DNA of 64,000 nt, taken from positions 1 to 64,000 of the forward strand of contig DATAKL010000049.1 in assembly GCA_036261625.1 (NCBI GenBank), in the 5' to 3' direction. The translations under genes and the position numbers were made by a program. Origin of the DNA: JAAXKN01 sp036261625 (GTDB taxonomy: Bacteria; Bacteroidota; Ignavibacteria; Ignavibacteriales; SURF-24). The notes beneath the pieces were generated by a model that had not been told where the DNA came from, made no database searches, and saw only the letters and a list, made by a program, of their open reading frames with translations. Below are positions 1 through 8,113 of this stretch, in pieces (the first letter of the stretch is position 1; each line of letters starts with the position of its first letter).

Positions 1-188
1 GGGAACCCCCGGGAAACGAATTCCCCCAATCCCCCGGAGCCCCGACAAGGGGCGATTTGTATTTAAACGGGATAAACAAGTCGCCCCTCATCGGGGCTCT
101 GAAATTGTGGGGGGATCCGTATCCCAGGGGTTCAGTCGCCCCCATCCGGGGGCTTCCTCACCCCGGGCTAAAGACAATGCGCCCCTTA

Positions 189-256
189 TCGGGGCTTAAT
201 GACTGCGCTATTCCAGATGCTCTGTTTTCACGAAGTTTTATGAATCGTTAAGTTGA
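189..256 (+). repeat. 68-bp degenerate direct repeat, copy A
   Basis: Begins with TCGGGGCTTA and ends with TAAGTTGA. It aligns without gaps to 559-626; by hand count about 44 of 68 positions match. The best conserved parts are the start, the middle (ATTC..A.ATGCT) and the end (GAAT.G.TAA.TTGA). It directly follows a GCCCC/GGGGC palindrome. Confidence 0.55.
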
Positions 257-295
257 CGCGTGAAGCCTCAGGCGGGCGAATCCGACCGGCGCCTC

Positions 296-329
296 AAAAA
301 AGCTCAAATGAAAAATTTGGGCTTTTTTT
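296..329 (+). terminator. Terminator-like hairpin
   Basis: Arms AAAAAAGCTCAAAT and ATTTGGGCTTTTTT enclose a short A-rich loop, with one G-U pair and a run of T at the 3' side. No gene precedes it inside the window, so it may serve a gene left of the window edge or belong to the repeat. Confidence 0.5.
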
Positions 330-558
330 GTGTCCATTCCCACTGAAACTCTTAACGGCATCCAAAAGTCAATGAAACGAGAGAATTTCAAATAACGCAG
401 TTGCAAAGTCCTGAAGGGACATTCTGTCTATAGCACATGGGTGTCCACAAAATCATGCGCCCTGAGGGGGCGCCATTTATGAACACGAAAAGAACATATC
501 GCCCCGTCAGGGCTCTGGGAGGCAGGGATGACCGTTTTTCTCTAAACAGAGCACAACT

Positions 559-626
559 TCGGTGCTTAGAAATTGCGTAATTCTAAATGCTTTCCATTCT
601 TTGGTCTTTTTGAATTGCTAAATTGA
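559..626 (+). repeat. 68-bp degenerate direct repeat, copy B
   Basis: Second copy of the tail at 189-256, with the same length and no gaps in the alignment. It begins TCGGTGCTTA and ends TAAATTGA, and is preceded by a small hairpin (AGCAC...GGTGCT). It lies just beyond the 3' end of the UPF0316 gene, which is on the other strand. Confidence 0.55.
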
Positions 627-641
627 GATCAAAGGCTTTTT

Positions 642-1160
642 TTATTTCCTCGATCCGTGCATGAAACCCCTGTAGGGGATTGATGGCTGAATGGATATGA
701 AGGCAGCAGGATCAATTGTTTCAATTAGTTTTACTGCCGCGCGCTGCTGTTTTCTTTTTAACACTACAACCAGTACCGCAACGCCTCCCGAGGCGCCTTC
801 GCCAGGCAGTATTGTTACACCATATTTCGATTTCCTCAGCATATCGGCAATCCTGTCCGTGCAGTGCCTTGAAATTACGTTTAACTGTATGAAACCGAGT
901 CCTATTTTCTGCTCAAGCGTAATTCCGAGAATGTTGCCCAGGGCAAATCCGCCGGCATAGCCGAAAAGATTTACCGTCTGATCCATGTGCTGCACTATGT
1001 AACGCATTGCTGTAATCCATATAAGGACCTCAAAAAATCCCGCAAGTCCTGCATAGTACTTCTTCCCCTGAATTACAAGAATGGTCCGCATGGTTCCTAT
1101 TGTAACATCGCAGACACGCATACCTGCTATTAAAAATGCTCCAAGAAGTGATTCAATCAT
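642..1160 (-). CDS. UPF0316/DUF2179 family membrane protein
   Basis: A protein of 172 residues. The N-terminal half has about three hydrophobic helices (roughly residues 1-19, 36-56 and 64-84) with the motif TIGTMRTILVIQGKK after the first. The C-terminal half is a small soluble domain of the DUF2179 type with the glycine-rich stretch GEGASGG near residue 122. This arrangement matches the UPF0316 (YebE-like) family, whose function is not established. I chose the ATG at 1160 because it sits directly before the first membrane helix. A TTG at 1184 would add eight residues; neither start has a clear ribosome binding site. The gene is divergent from pcm, with about 95 bases between them. Confidence 0.75.
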   Translation of the reverse strand: MIESLLGAFLIAGMRVCDVTIGTMRTILVIQGKKYYAGLAGFFEVLIWITAMRYIVQHMDQTVNLFGYAGGFALGNILGITLEQKIGLGFIQLNVISRHCTDRIADMLRKSKYGVTILPGEGASGGVAVLVVVLKRKQQRAAVKLIETIDPAAFISIQPSIPYRGFMHGSRK

Positions 1161-1254
1161 GGTATAACTTATATTTTTATGCAAACTTAATATTTAATTT
1201 GACCTAAATAAAGTTTAAATTGCTTTGTTATTATTAATATTTTAGCATAAAAAA

Positions 1255-1893
1255 ATGTACGAAAGCGAAAGAGAAGATCTGGTCCGGAAACTTGAAAACA
1301 ATGGAATAACTGACAAAGCGGTGCTTAAAGCGCTTTCAGAAGTGGAAAGACACCTTTTCGTCCCTGATGTCATGATATCTCATGCATATAAAGATGTGGC
1401 TCTTCCGATCGGCTACGGTCAGACAATTTCACAGCCATATACAGTGGCTTTTATGTCTCAGGCCTTAAGGCTTAAACCGGGCAGTAAAGTCCTTGAAATC
1501 GGCACCGGCTCGGGCTATCAGGCGGCAATTCTTTTTAAGATGGGGATGAGGGTCTATACCATTGAACGCAATGCTGAAATATCCCTCAGAACTCAGAAAC
1601 TGTTCGATAAACTTGGCATACGCGCCGTCTGCCGCATCGGCGACGGAACGATCGGTTGGTCTGAATTTGCCCCTTACGACGGCGTTATTGTAACTGCAGG
1701 AAGCCCCGTGGTTCCCGTTAACCTGAAAAAACAACTTGACATTGGCGGAAGACTCGTAATCCCTGTTGGTGATAAGAAATCCCAGACACTTAAGATTATC
1801 ACCAAGACGGGTGAGGACACATTTGAAACCGAAGAAGTCCCCCGCTTTGCCTTTGTACCCCTTATCGGAAGAGAAGGTTGGAACGAAAAGTAA
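1255..1893 (+). CDS. pcm: Protein-L-isoaspartate O-methyltransferase
   Basis: Repairs isoaspartyl residues in damaged proteins by S-adenosylmethionine-dependent methylation of the abnormal carboxyl group, in the cytoplasm. The 212-residue length is normal for the family. The SAM-binding motif I (VLEIGTGSGYQAAI) is at residues 79-92, and the family-specific GQTISQP stretch is at 55-61, where the substrate-contacting serine normally lies. A GDG motif follows near residue 129. The next gene, miaA, begins at a TTG inside its last codons with a 16-base overlap, so the two are probably cotranslated. Confidence 0.95.
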   Translation: MYESEREDLVRKLENNGITDKAVLKALSEVERHLFVPDVMISHAYKDVALPIGYGQTISQPYTVAFMSQALRLKPGSKVLEIGTGSGYQAAILFKMGMRVYTIERNAEISLRTQKLFDKLGIRAVCRIGDGTIGWSEFAPYDGVIVTAGSPVVPVNLKKQLDIGGRLVIPVGDKKSQTLKIITKTGEDTFETEEVPRFAFVPLIGREGWNEK

Positions 1894-2798
1894 TCGTTAT
1901 TGCCGGCCCTACTTGCTCCGGTAAAACTTCAGTCAGTATTAATCTGGCTAAAAACCTAGGTTCGGAAGTTATTTCTTCCGACAGCCGCCAGGTCTACCGT
2001 TATCTCGATATCGGAACGGCAAAACCCTCAGAAAGCGAGCTGAAGGAGGTAAAACACCATTTTATCAGTTCACTTAATCCGGATGAGGATTTTAACGTCT
2101 CAAGGTTTGAGGAAGATGCGCTTCAGATAATAAGCTCTCTGCATAAGGAAAATAAAATTCCTGTTGTAGCCGGGGGCTCGGGCCTCTATATAAAAGCTCT
2201 TACTGAAGGCATATCCACCACTGCAGAGACCGATGAAGCTTTAAGAGAGGAACTGAAGGCAAAGCTCGACACAAACGGGCGCGAATTTCTTTACGATGAA
2301 CTAAAGAAAGCGGACCCAAAGGCAGCCGAAACGATGCTCCCGCAGAACTGGAAGCGCGTCATGCGTGCTCTTGAGGTATTTTATCTTACCGGTCGTTCAA
2401 TTTTAGAGCACCACGAGGAATACGAAAGAAATCTGGATTTAGATTTTCTTCAGTTCGGACTTAACTGGCAGAGGGAAGTTTTATACCGCAATATTGAGTC
2501 GAGGGTCGACAATATGATCGCCTCCGGCCTCATTGAGGAGGTTAAAAATGTTCTTTCCATGGGATACAGCACAAGCTTAAACTCACTTAATACTGTGGGC
2601 TATAAGGAAATAATTATGTATCTTTCGGGTGAAATTTCTCTCGAGAGGGCAATAGAACTTATTAAAAGGAATACCCGGCGTTACGCAAAGCGTCAGATGA
2701 CTTGGTTCAGGCGTGATGAGGGGATTCACTGGTTCGACATCTATTCTAAAGAAGATCTCCTGAATGTTCCTGACAGGATTTTAAGATTCCTTCAGTAA
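1878..2798 (+). CDS. miaA: tRNA dimethylallyltransferase
   Basis: Transfers the dimethylallyl group from DMAPP to N6 of adenosine 37 in tRNAs reading codons that start with U. The P-loop GPTCSGKT is at residues 10-17, the catalytic-aspartate motif DSRQVYR at 35-41, and GGSGLYIKAL near residue 97. The C-terminal motif RNTRRYAKRQMTWFRRD is typical of MiaA. Length is 306 residues, within the family range. The start is a TTG at 1878, supported by the purine-rich AGAGAAGG just upstream inside pcm. The 16-base overlap with pcm suggests translational coupling. Confidence 0.95.
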   Translation: MERKVIVIAGPTCSGKTSVSINLAKNLGSEVISSDSRQVYRYLDIGTAKPSESELKEVKHHFISSLNPDEDFNVSRFEEDALQIISSLHKENKIPVVAGGSGLYIKALTEGISTTAETDEALREELKAKLDTNGREFLYDELKKADPKAAETMLPQNWKRVMRALEVFYLTGRSILEHHEEYERNLDLDFLQFGLNWQREVLYRNIESRVDNMIASGLIEEVKNVLSMGYSTSLNSLNTVGYKEIIMYLSGEISLERAIELIKRNTRRYAKRQMTWFRRDEGIHWFDIYSKEDLLNVPDRILRFLQ

Positions 2799-2846
2799 GG
2801 AATTTTTAATATATTGTTTTATCCATCAACAATATGAAGAGCCGCC

Positions 2847-4217
2847 ATGAAAGAAAAGATCAGGATTGCCTCCGGACAGGGTTTCTGGGGCGATTTAATT
2901 GAAGCCCCTTTTAATCAGGTAACTAAAGGCGATGTAGATTATCTTGTTATGGATTACCTCGCCGAGGTAACAATGTCAATTCTGCAGAAGCAGAAAAATA
3001 AAAATCCGAAGCTGGGCTATGCAAAGGATATCCCGGAGCTCATGAAGAGAATACTCCCCGTCTGCAAGAAGAAGGGAATAAAGGTCATTACCAACGGCGG
3101 GGGCGTCAATCCCATGGCATGCGCCGAGGCGGTCTTTGAGGTCGCAAAATCTCTCGAAATAAGCGATCTTAAAATCGGCATCGTACTGGGCGACGATATT
3201 AAACCCGGAATTGACGACCTCGTGCACCATGGGGCACACCTCGACAATATGGAAACCGGCGAATCCATAGGCCGCTACTTAGATAAAATCCTTAGTGCAA
3301 ACGTATACTTCGGAGCTTTCCCGATAGTTGAAGCCCTTTCTAAAGGCGCTGATATCGTAATTACCGGACGCACAACAGATACCGGACTTACTCTGGCCCC
3401 AATGATCTATGAATTCGGATGGGGAAAACAGGACTACGACCTTCTTGCAGCTGGTACTGTGGCAGGACATATATTGGAATGCGGTGCTCAGGCCTCAGGC
3501 GGAAATTTCCTGGGGGACTGGCAGTCGGTTGAAAATATGGCCGATATCGGTTTCCCGATTGCAGAGGCATATCCCGACGGCAGTTTTGTTATTACAAAGC
3601 ATGAGGCGCTTGGAGGCAAGGTTACCTTCGAGACCGTTGCCGAACAGCTCCTTTATGAAATTGGAGACCCGACTTCATACATTACCCCTGACTGCATTGC
3701 CGACTTTACTTCCATTAAGCTGGAAGACTTAGGCAATAACAGGGTAAGGGTTTATGACATAAAAGGAAAGCCTGAGACAGAGTTTTATAAGGTTTCCTGC
3801 TCATATTCTGACGGTTATTCAGCCGCGGGAAGCTTAACCTATTCCTGGCCCGACGCACTGAAAAAAGCAGAAGCCGCCGACAAGATACTCAGAAAAAGGA
3901 TGGAAAAACTGGGGCTTAAGTTTGATGAGGTAAGAACGGAATTCGTAGGCTATAACTCATGCCACGGCCCTCTGGCAAGGAATCTGCCGGAGGATGACAT
4001 AAACGAAGTAATGCTCCGCGTTGCCGTTCGGGGCAATGACTATTATTCGGTGGAAAGATTCGGCAAGGAAATTGCACCCCTCATCCTCACAGGTCCTCCT
4101 GCTGTTACAGGTTTTGCCGGGGGCAGGCCCAAGCCGAGTGATGTGGTTGCATACTGGCCGGCTTTAATACCAAAGAAACTGGTTACTCCTGAAGTTCAAA
4201 TAATGGAGATGAACTGA
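2847..4217 (+). CDS. AtuA-like (DUF1446) family protein
   Basis: A 456-residue protein of the acyclic terpene utilization AtuA / DUF1446 family. Recognisable stretches are IRIASGQGFWGD at residues 5-16, an NGGGVNP loop near residue 83, TGRTTDTGL near 174 and ECGAQASGGNF near 211. AtuA itself acts in citronellol and geraniol breakdown in Pseudomonas, but most family members have no known reaction and no terpene genes are nearby, so a substrate cannot be given. Classical members carry an extra C-terminal domain of about 100 residues; here that domain is the separate gene one base downstream. The 48-base gap after miaA leaves room for its own start signals, and the ATG at 2847 follows AAGAGCCGCC. 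Confidence 0.85.
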   Translation: MKEKIRIASGQGFWGDLIEAPFNQVTKGDVDYLVMDYLAEVTMSILQKQKNKNPKLGYAKDIPELMKRILPVCKKKGIKVITNGGGVNPMACAEAVFEVAKSLEISDLKIGIVLGDDIKPGIDDLVHHGAHLDNMETGESIGRYLDKILSANVYFGAFPIVEALSKGADIVITGRTTDTGLTLAPMIYEFGWGKQDYDLLAAGTVAGHILECGAQASGGNFLGDWQSVENMADIGFPIAEAYPDGSFVITKHEALGGKVTFETVAEQLLYEIGDPTSYITPDCIADFTSIKLEDLGNNRVRVYDIKGKPETEFYKVSCSYSDGYSAAGSLTYSWPDALKKAEAADKILRKRMEKLGLKFDEVRTEFVGYNSCHGPLARNLPEDDINEVMLRVAVRGNDYYSVERFGKEIAPLILTGPPAVTGFAGGRPKPSDVVAYWPALIPKKLVTPEVQIMEMN

Positions 4218-4218
4218 T

Positions 4219-4530
4219 ATGAAAATAAAACTTCTTGATATCGCTCACGGCAGAAGCGGCGACAAAGGGGATGCCGCAAATATAGGTATTATTGCCTACG
4301 ACGAGAAAGGCTATGAAACAATTAAAAACTATCTCACTGCCGAAAGGGTAAAGGAACATTTTAAGGGTATCTGCCTGGGGAAGGTGGAACGGTATGAACT
4401 TCCCAACCTGAGGGCCCTGAATTTTCTGCTTCATGAAACTTTAGGCGGCGGCGGAACCGTTTCATTAAAACATGATGCACAGGGGAAAACCCTGGCAGCG
4501 GCGCTCTTAAGAATGGAATTGGATATTTAA
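4219..4530 (+). CDS. AtuA-related small protein (detached C-terminal domain)
   Basis: A 103-residue protein starting LLDIAHGRSGDKGD, which matches the C-terminal domain of longer AtuA proteins (RSGDKG motif at residues 12-17, GGGGTVSL near residue 76). It starts one base after the stop of the DUF1446 gene, so the two are almost certainly cotranslated and probably form one heteromeric protein. A terminator-like hairpin follows at 4579-4610. The biochemical role is unknown. Confidence 0.8.
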   Translation: MKIKLLDIAHGRSGDKGDAANIGIIAYDEKGYETIKNYLTAERVKEHFKGICLGKVERYELPNLRALNFLLHETLGGGGTVSLKHDAQGKTLAAALLRMELDI

Positions 4531-4578
4531 GGCATTTTTAAGATCTTTTAATCAGGAATTGCCAGAATTATTTTTTCC

Positions 4579-4610
4579 GGCCCCGTCTTTTTTCGACAGG
4601 GCCTTTTTTT
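4579..4610 (+). terminator. Rho-independent terminator after AtuA pair
   Basis: Arms GGCCCCGTC and GACAGGGCC with one mismatch, a T-rich loop and a run of seven T. It separates the AtuA pair from prfB. Confidence 0.75.
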
Positions 4611-4645
4611 AATCTATTTTTCAGTTAATAACAACAGGAATTTTA

Positions 4646-5756
4646 ATGTACGACGAAGAAGTAAGAAAGTTATCGGACTATCAGGCTAGAATCAATAATC
4701 TGCGGAGCTATCTTTGACTTGGATGCCAGGGAAGAAAAAATAAGGGGATTAAAGCTGAAGACAGAGGACCCCTCATTCTGGAACGATCAGCAGGAGGCAC
4801 AGAAAGTGCTCCAGCAGATCAAGTCTCTTCAGGAATGGGTGGATCTTTACGACGATGTTAAAAAAAGAAGCGAAAATATACACGACATTATAGAACTTGC
4901 CCGCACGGAAAATGACGATTCATTCCAGGAGGATATACAGACCGAACTTGAATCCTTAAGGGAAACGCTCGAAAATCTGGAATTCAAGAATATGCTAAGC
5001 GGGAAAGATGACGACAAGAACTGCATTCTAACCATCCACTCCGGAGCCGGAGGCACGGAGGCTCAGGACTGGGCTGAAATGCTGATGCGTATGTACCTCA
5101 GATACGGCGAGCAGAACGGCTTTAAGATGACAGTTCTTGATATGCTTGAAGGCGACGGCGCCGGTATTAAAAGCGCTACAATTGAAGTTACAGGGGAGTT
5201 TGCCTACGGATACCTTAAGGCCGAAAACGGCGTGCACCGCCTGGTAAGAATTTCTCCTTTTGATGCAAACAAAAGAAGGCATACATCTTTTGCTTCTGTG
5301 TTTGTTATTCCTGAGGTGGACGACTCAATTGAAATAGAGATTAACCCGGCAGACCTGAGGGTGGATACCTACCGTTCAGGCGGCAAGGGAGGACAGAACG
5401 TAAATAAGGTTGAAACTGCCGTCAGAATAACCCATATACCTTCAGGTGTTGTGGCTGCCTGCCAGACTGAACGAAGCCAGCTTCAGAACAGGAATAATGC
5501 AATGAAGCTCTTAAAATCCAGGCTCTACCAGATCGAACGGGAAAAGCAGATTGCAGAGCTGGACGAAATTGAAAAAGGCAAGATGAAGATAGAATGGGGA
5601 AGCCAGATCCGCTCCTACGTTTTCCATCCGTACAATATGGTTAAGGACCACAGGACAAACGTTGAGACTTCTGACGTGCAGGGTGTCATGGACGGCGATC
5701 TGAATAAATTCATAAAAGCATTTCTTCTCATGTTCTCACAAAACAATAAGGTCTGA
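4646..5756 (+). CDS. prfB: Peptide chain release factor 2 (programmed +1 frameshift)
   Basis: Release factor 2 ends translation at UGA and UAA. The gene is in two frames. The ATG at 4646 opens 23 codons that end ...TAT CTT before an in-frame TGA at 4715-4717. A +1 shift on CTT TGA C continues in the frame of 4716-5756, giving 369 residues. The main part holds the RF2 anticodon-like tripeptide SPF (in VRISPFD) and the GGQ catalytic motif (GGKGGQNVNKVE), which triggers peptide release. Read without the shift, the gene would appear truncated or to start at a TTG at 4719. Its stop overlaps the yjbQ start (TGATG), so the two are coupled. Confidence 0.95.
4701..4718 (+). promoter_or_regulatory. prfB: prfB autoregulatory frameshift site
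   Basis: The sequence GCGGAGC TAT CTT TGA C reproduces the RF2 recoding signal: a Shine-Dalgarno-like purine stretch (CGGAG), a fixed short spacer, then the slippery CTT followed by TGA C. When RF2 is scarce the ribosome pauses at TGA and slips +1 to make full-length RF2. The purine stretch is weaker than the AGGGGG of E. coli. Confidence 0.92.
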
Positions 5757-6169
5757 TGAAAACATTAACTGAATATCTCTGGTTTAATACAAAAAAGCAC
5801 CGCGAGTATATTAATATTACGCGGGAAGTTGAAGAAGTGCTTCATAAAAGCGGAATTAAAGAAGGGATGATACTTGTCTCAGCCATGCACATTACGGCAG
5901 GAGTATATGTTAACGACGCTGAACAGGGCCTAATTCAGGATATTGACGAATGGCTTGAGAAACTGGCGCCATTTAATCCCAATTACCGCCATCACCGCAC
6001 GGGTGAGGATAACGGGGACTCTCACCTGAAGAGCCTCCTGGTGCATCATGAAGTAATAATTCCCGTTACGGAAGGGAAGCTCGATTTCGGACCCTGGCAG
6101 CAGGTGTACTACGCCGAGTTCGACGGCCAGCGCCGCAAGCGTCTCATTATAAAGGTTATGGGTGAATAG
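5756..6169 (+). CDS. YjbQ/UPF0047 family protein
   Basis: A 137-residue single-domain protein of the YjbQ family. The conserved core is present: SAMHITAGVYVND near residues 42-54, YRHHRTGEDNGDSHLKS near 77-93, and GTW-like LDFGPWQQVYYAEFDG near 109-124. Members can show weak thiamine-phosphate synthase activity when overproduced, but the physiological role is unsettled. The ATG overlaps the prfB stop by one base, so it is cotranscribed and probably translationally coupled with RF2. Confidence 0.88.
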   Translation: MKTLTEYLWFNTKKHREYINITREVEEVLHKSGIKEGMILVSAMHITAGVYVNDAEQGLIQDIDEWLEKLAPFNPNYRHHRTGEDNGDSHLKSLLVHHEVIIPVTEGKLDFGPWQQVYYAEFDGQRRKRLIIKVMGE

Positions 6170-6170
6170 T

Positions 6171-6200
6171 TTTTTGTAGGGGCGAGCGGCGGCTCGCCCA
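6171..6200. repeat. Intergenic palindromic element (TTTTTGTAGGGGCGAGC type), copy 1
   Basis: The sequence begins TTTTTGTAGGGGCGAGC. The arms GGGCGAGC (6180-6187) and GCTCGCCC (6192-6199) form an eight-base-pair stem with a four-base loop. A second element with the same left end (TTTTTGTAGGGGCGA) and a GGGCTCGCCC right end lies at 56962-57017, so this is a dispersed repeat family. It sits two bases after the yjbQ stop. Confidence 0.6.
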
Positions 6201-6225
6201 AAAGGCATAAATAATCAAATATAAA

Positions 6226-6594
6226 ATGAAAAAAGATACCCGGCAAAAAAGTAGTGATTTTTTCGACCGTGTCTACGAGGTTGTAGCTCAAATACCTTAC
6301 GGTAAAGTTACAACATACGGCACTATTGCAGAATTATGCGGCACAAAGGCTTCTGCCCGCACTGTCGGCTGGGCCTTAAACGGCGCAAAGGATTCTGAGC
6401 TCCCGTGCCACAGGGTTGTAAACCGCTACGGGGCTTTGACAGGAAAAGTACACTTCGGTAGTCCAAACATAATGGAAGAACTGCTTAGAAGTGAAGGCGT
6501 GGAATTTGACTCTGAAGGGTGCGTCTTAATGGAGAAGTTTTTCTGGAAGCCTGAATTAAAAAAATCGGGAAGGAAAAGAAAACAGGCTAAATAA
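6226..6594 (+). CDS. MGMT-family DNA alkyl-transfer protein
   Basis: A 122-residue protein consisting only of the DNA-binding/active-site domain of O6-methylguanine-DNA methyltransferases. It contains VYEVVAQIPYGKVTTYG (residues 17-32), the helix-turn-helix region with the arginine finger (SARTVGWAL), and the active-site motif PCHRVV with Cys61. Alkyltransferase-like proteins of similar size have Trp in place of this Cys and cannot transfer the alkyl group; here the Cys is kept, so real repair activity is plausible. The usual N-terminal domain is absent. It is preceded by the palindromic element at 6171-6200 and is convergent with the next gene. Confidence 0.85.
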   Translation: MKKDTRQKSSDFFDRVYEVVAQIPYGKVTTYGTIAELCGTKASARTVGWALNGAKDSELPCHRVVNRYGALTGKVHFGSPNIMEELLRSEGVEFDSEGCVLMEKFFWKPELKKSGRKRKQAK

Positions 6595-6638
6595 CAGACA
6601 TTCCTTTAATTCCCGATTTTAATACTCTCTTTTAAATT

Positions 6639-7538
6639 TCAATATCTTTCCACACTTACCGAAGATACTCCGGCAGCAATATCCAGGTAGATCTTCTTTG
6701 CGGTCTGCTGAAAATCAGGCGTGCGGTAGACATTATCCTCAATCTTTTGGAAATCGCTGAACTCCTTCCTGGAAAAATGCGTATCCGAATTGATCTCGCA
6801 TCCGCTCGACCTTGGAACCAATATCTCAAGGCGGCTTACACCCGACTCAAATCTAACCCTTGTCAAAGGGTTTTTATCCCCCAGCTTCAGCTTAAGTGAC
6901 GAGGCCCCGGACTTCAGGTTAATGTTCTCTGTCTTAAAAGGCTCCAGGTCCATATTGACTGAAGCCGCTCCCACGTTTAGATCCATGTCCCAGACAGGGT
7001 TTGAATTAAGCTTCATTACCATATGATTCTTCCCGAGGCCGTGAATAATCCTCGGATGCTTGTCGGCCATATCAAAGTAAATGTCAGCCGTGCCGTCACT
7101 GGTTTCATTATTTAAGGAAAAGTCGCTGAAGCCGCCGTTTACCTTTGCATAAACAAGACTGTCTGTCGTACCGTCAAGGTTGAAGTTCCCGGCAGCAGCC
7201 TCCATGTTCAGTTTTGCCTTCTTTATGCTCTGTTCATAGGGAAGTGTGAATTCCTTCACGTTGACGTTAAAATCCTCACTTTCACCGTCGAAGAACAAAG
7301 AAAAACTCTTGACCCCGGCAAAAATTACCACGCCGAGAAGAAAAGAAATAAAAAGGACAATAATCCACCTGAATTTTGTTTCCCGGAAAATAAAATAGAC
7401 TCCTATTAAAACCAGCACCAATGGCCACAGATCCCAGAGCATCTCCCAATTGAAATTTAAGACCATGAAATTATTCAGAAGTACAAGAATGCCCAGTGTT
7501 ACAAAGAGAATCCCCCAGAACAAATGATTTGTACGCAT
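6639..7538 (-). CDS. LiaF/DUF5668-type membrane protein
   Basis: A 299-residue protein. Residues 1-85 contain three or four hydrophobic segments with the pattern LFWGILFVTLGILVLLNN and LWPLVLVLIGVYFIF, typical of the DUF5668/LiaI-LiaF transmembrane module. The remaining 210 residues are an extracytoplasmic beta-rich repeat region (phrases such as NMEAAAGNFNLDG, NVGAASVNMDLEPF, KSGASSLKLKLGD) like the C-terminal domain of LiaF and related toast-rack proteins. Such proteins often act in cell-envelope stress sensing together with PspC, and the preceding gene encodes a PspC-domain protein only one base away. The exact role is not known. Confidence 0.75.
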   Translation of the reverse strand: MRTNHLFWGILFVTLGILVLLNNFMVLNFNWEMLWDLWPLVLVLIGVYFIFRETKFRWIIVLFISFLLGVVIFAGVKSFSLFFDGESEDFNVNVKEFTLPYEQSIKKAKLNMEAAAGNFNLDGTTDSLVYAKVNGGFSDFSLNNETSDGTADIYFDMADKHPRIIHGLGKNHMVMKLNSNPVWDMDLNVGAASVNMDLEPFKTENINLKSGASSLKLKLGDKNPLTRVRFESGVSRLEILVPRSSGCEINSDTHFSRKEFSDFQKIEDNVYRTPDFQQTAKKIYLDIAAGVSSVSVERY

Positions 7539-7539
7539 T

Positions 7540-8031
7540 TTAATTCTCCCGTCTATTTTTTGAAGATCTAAGTAATAGTCCTACACCCAGAGCTACAAGA
7601 ATAAGAGGCCACAGGTTGTGGAATTCAACATAGGGGAAAAAGCGGTCGGCAAAGAAAAGGAGACCCAGACCAACCAGAATATATCCCAAAACAGGCCTGT
7701 TTCTTCTTCTGTCCCTGTAGACTTCTGATTTGACAGGCTCTGCCTGTGAAGGTGCCGGACCTGCTCCAGCCTCAGCTGTTGTTTCACTTCCTGCCGGAGC
7801 CGTAAAGGCGCCGGAAGCTGAGGCTGATGCCGGGGCAGCAGCAATCTGTTCTTTATAAGGGACAATGATCCAGAGCAGTATATAAACTATTATTCCCATG
7901 CCGGAGAGTATTGTAGCAGCAACAAAGGCAATTCTAATGATTACCGGATCCACGTCAAAATATTCAGCAAGGCCGCCGCAGACGCCGGCTATCATTTTGT
8001 CTTTTTGAGAGCGATATAATCTTTCACGCAT
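7540..8031 (-). CDS. PspC domain membrane protein
   Basis: A 163-residue protein. Residues 1-60 are a PspC domain (RSQKDKMIAGVCGGLAEYF followed by a hydrophobic segment ending LLWIIVPYKE). Residues 65-105 are a low-complexity Ala/Pro/Glu linker. The tail repeats a LiaF/DUF5668-like hydrophobic module (GYILVGLGLLFF and LWPLILVALGVGLLL). PspC proteins act at the inner membrane in envelope stress. A strong ribosome binding site (AGGAGAAGGG) precedes the ATG. The stop is one base from the start of the LiaF-like gene, so the two form an operon. Confidence 0.85.
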   Translation of the reverse strand: MRERLYRSQKDKMIAGVCGGLAEYFDVDPVIIRIAFVAATILSGMGIIVYILLWIIVPYKEQIAAAPASASASGAFTAPAGSETTAEAGAGPAPSQAEPVKSEVYRDRRRNRPVLGYILVGLGLLFFADRFFPYVEFHNLWPLILVALGVGLLLRSSKNRREN

Positions 8032-8113
8032 AACCCTTCTCCTTTTGAGGTTGTTTCTACAAGTTTAGACTGTTTCTCAGGCGTAAAAGTTCTATTTAGG
8101 GAAAAAATATTTT

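Larger units (their letters stand above)
1..641. repeat. Non-coding region with degenerate GC-rich palindrome array
   Basis: No credible gene is present in these 641 bases. Short inverted repeats of the form GCCCC-n5-GGGGC recur at 39-53, 83-97, 138-153 (arms GCCCCC/GGGGGC) and 181-195, spaced roughly 43 to 55 bases apart. Weaker versions lie at 457-473 and 501-513. The spacers are not conserved, so this is not a CRISPR array. The last strong palindrome runs into a 68-base tail that recurs further right (189-256 and 559-626). A rho-independent-terminator-like hairpin lies between them. The region looks like a cluster of decayed copies of a dispersed intergenic repeat, which is an inference. 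A 64-codon open frame at 57-251 crosses the palindromes and is not believable as a gene. Confidence 0.6.

Noticed and set aside
1..200. CRISPR array
   Set aside because: The palindromes differ in sequence and spacing, spacers are not of uniform length, and no cas genes are present.
57..251. 64-aa open frame
   Set aside because: It runs through the palindromes, has low-complexity Pro/Gly-rich content and no ribosome binding site.
4719..5756. prfB starting at TTG 4719 or a broken prfB
   Set aside because: The upstream ATG at 4646 with the CTT TGA C site explains the break as programmed frameshifting.
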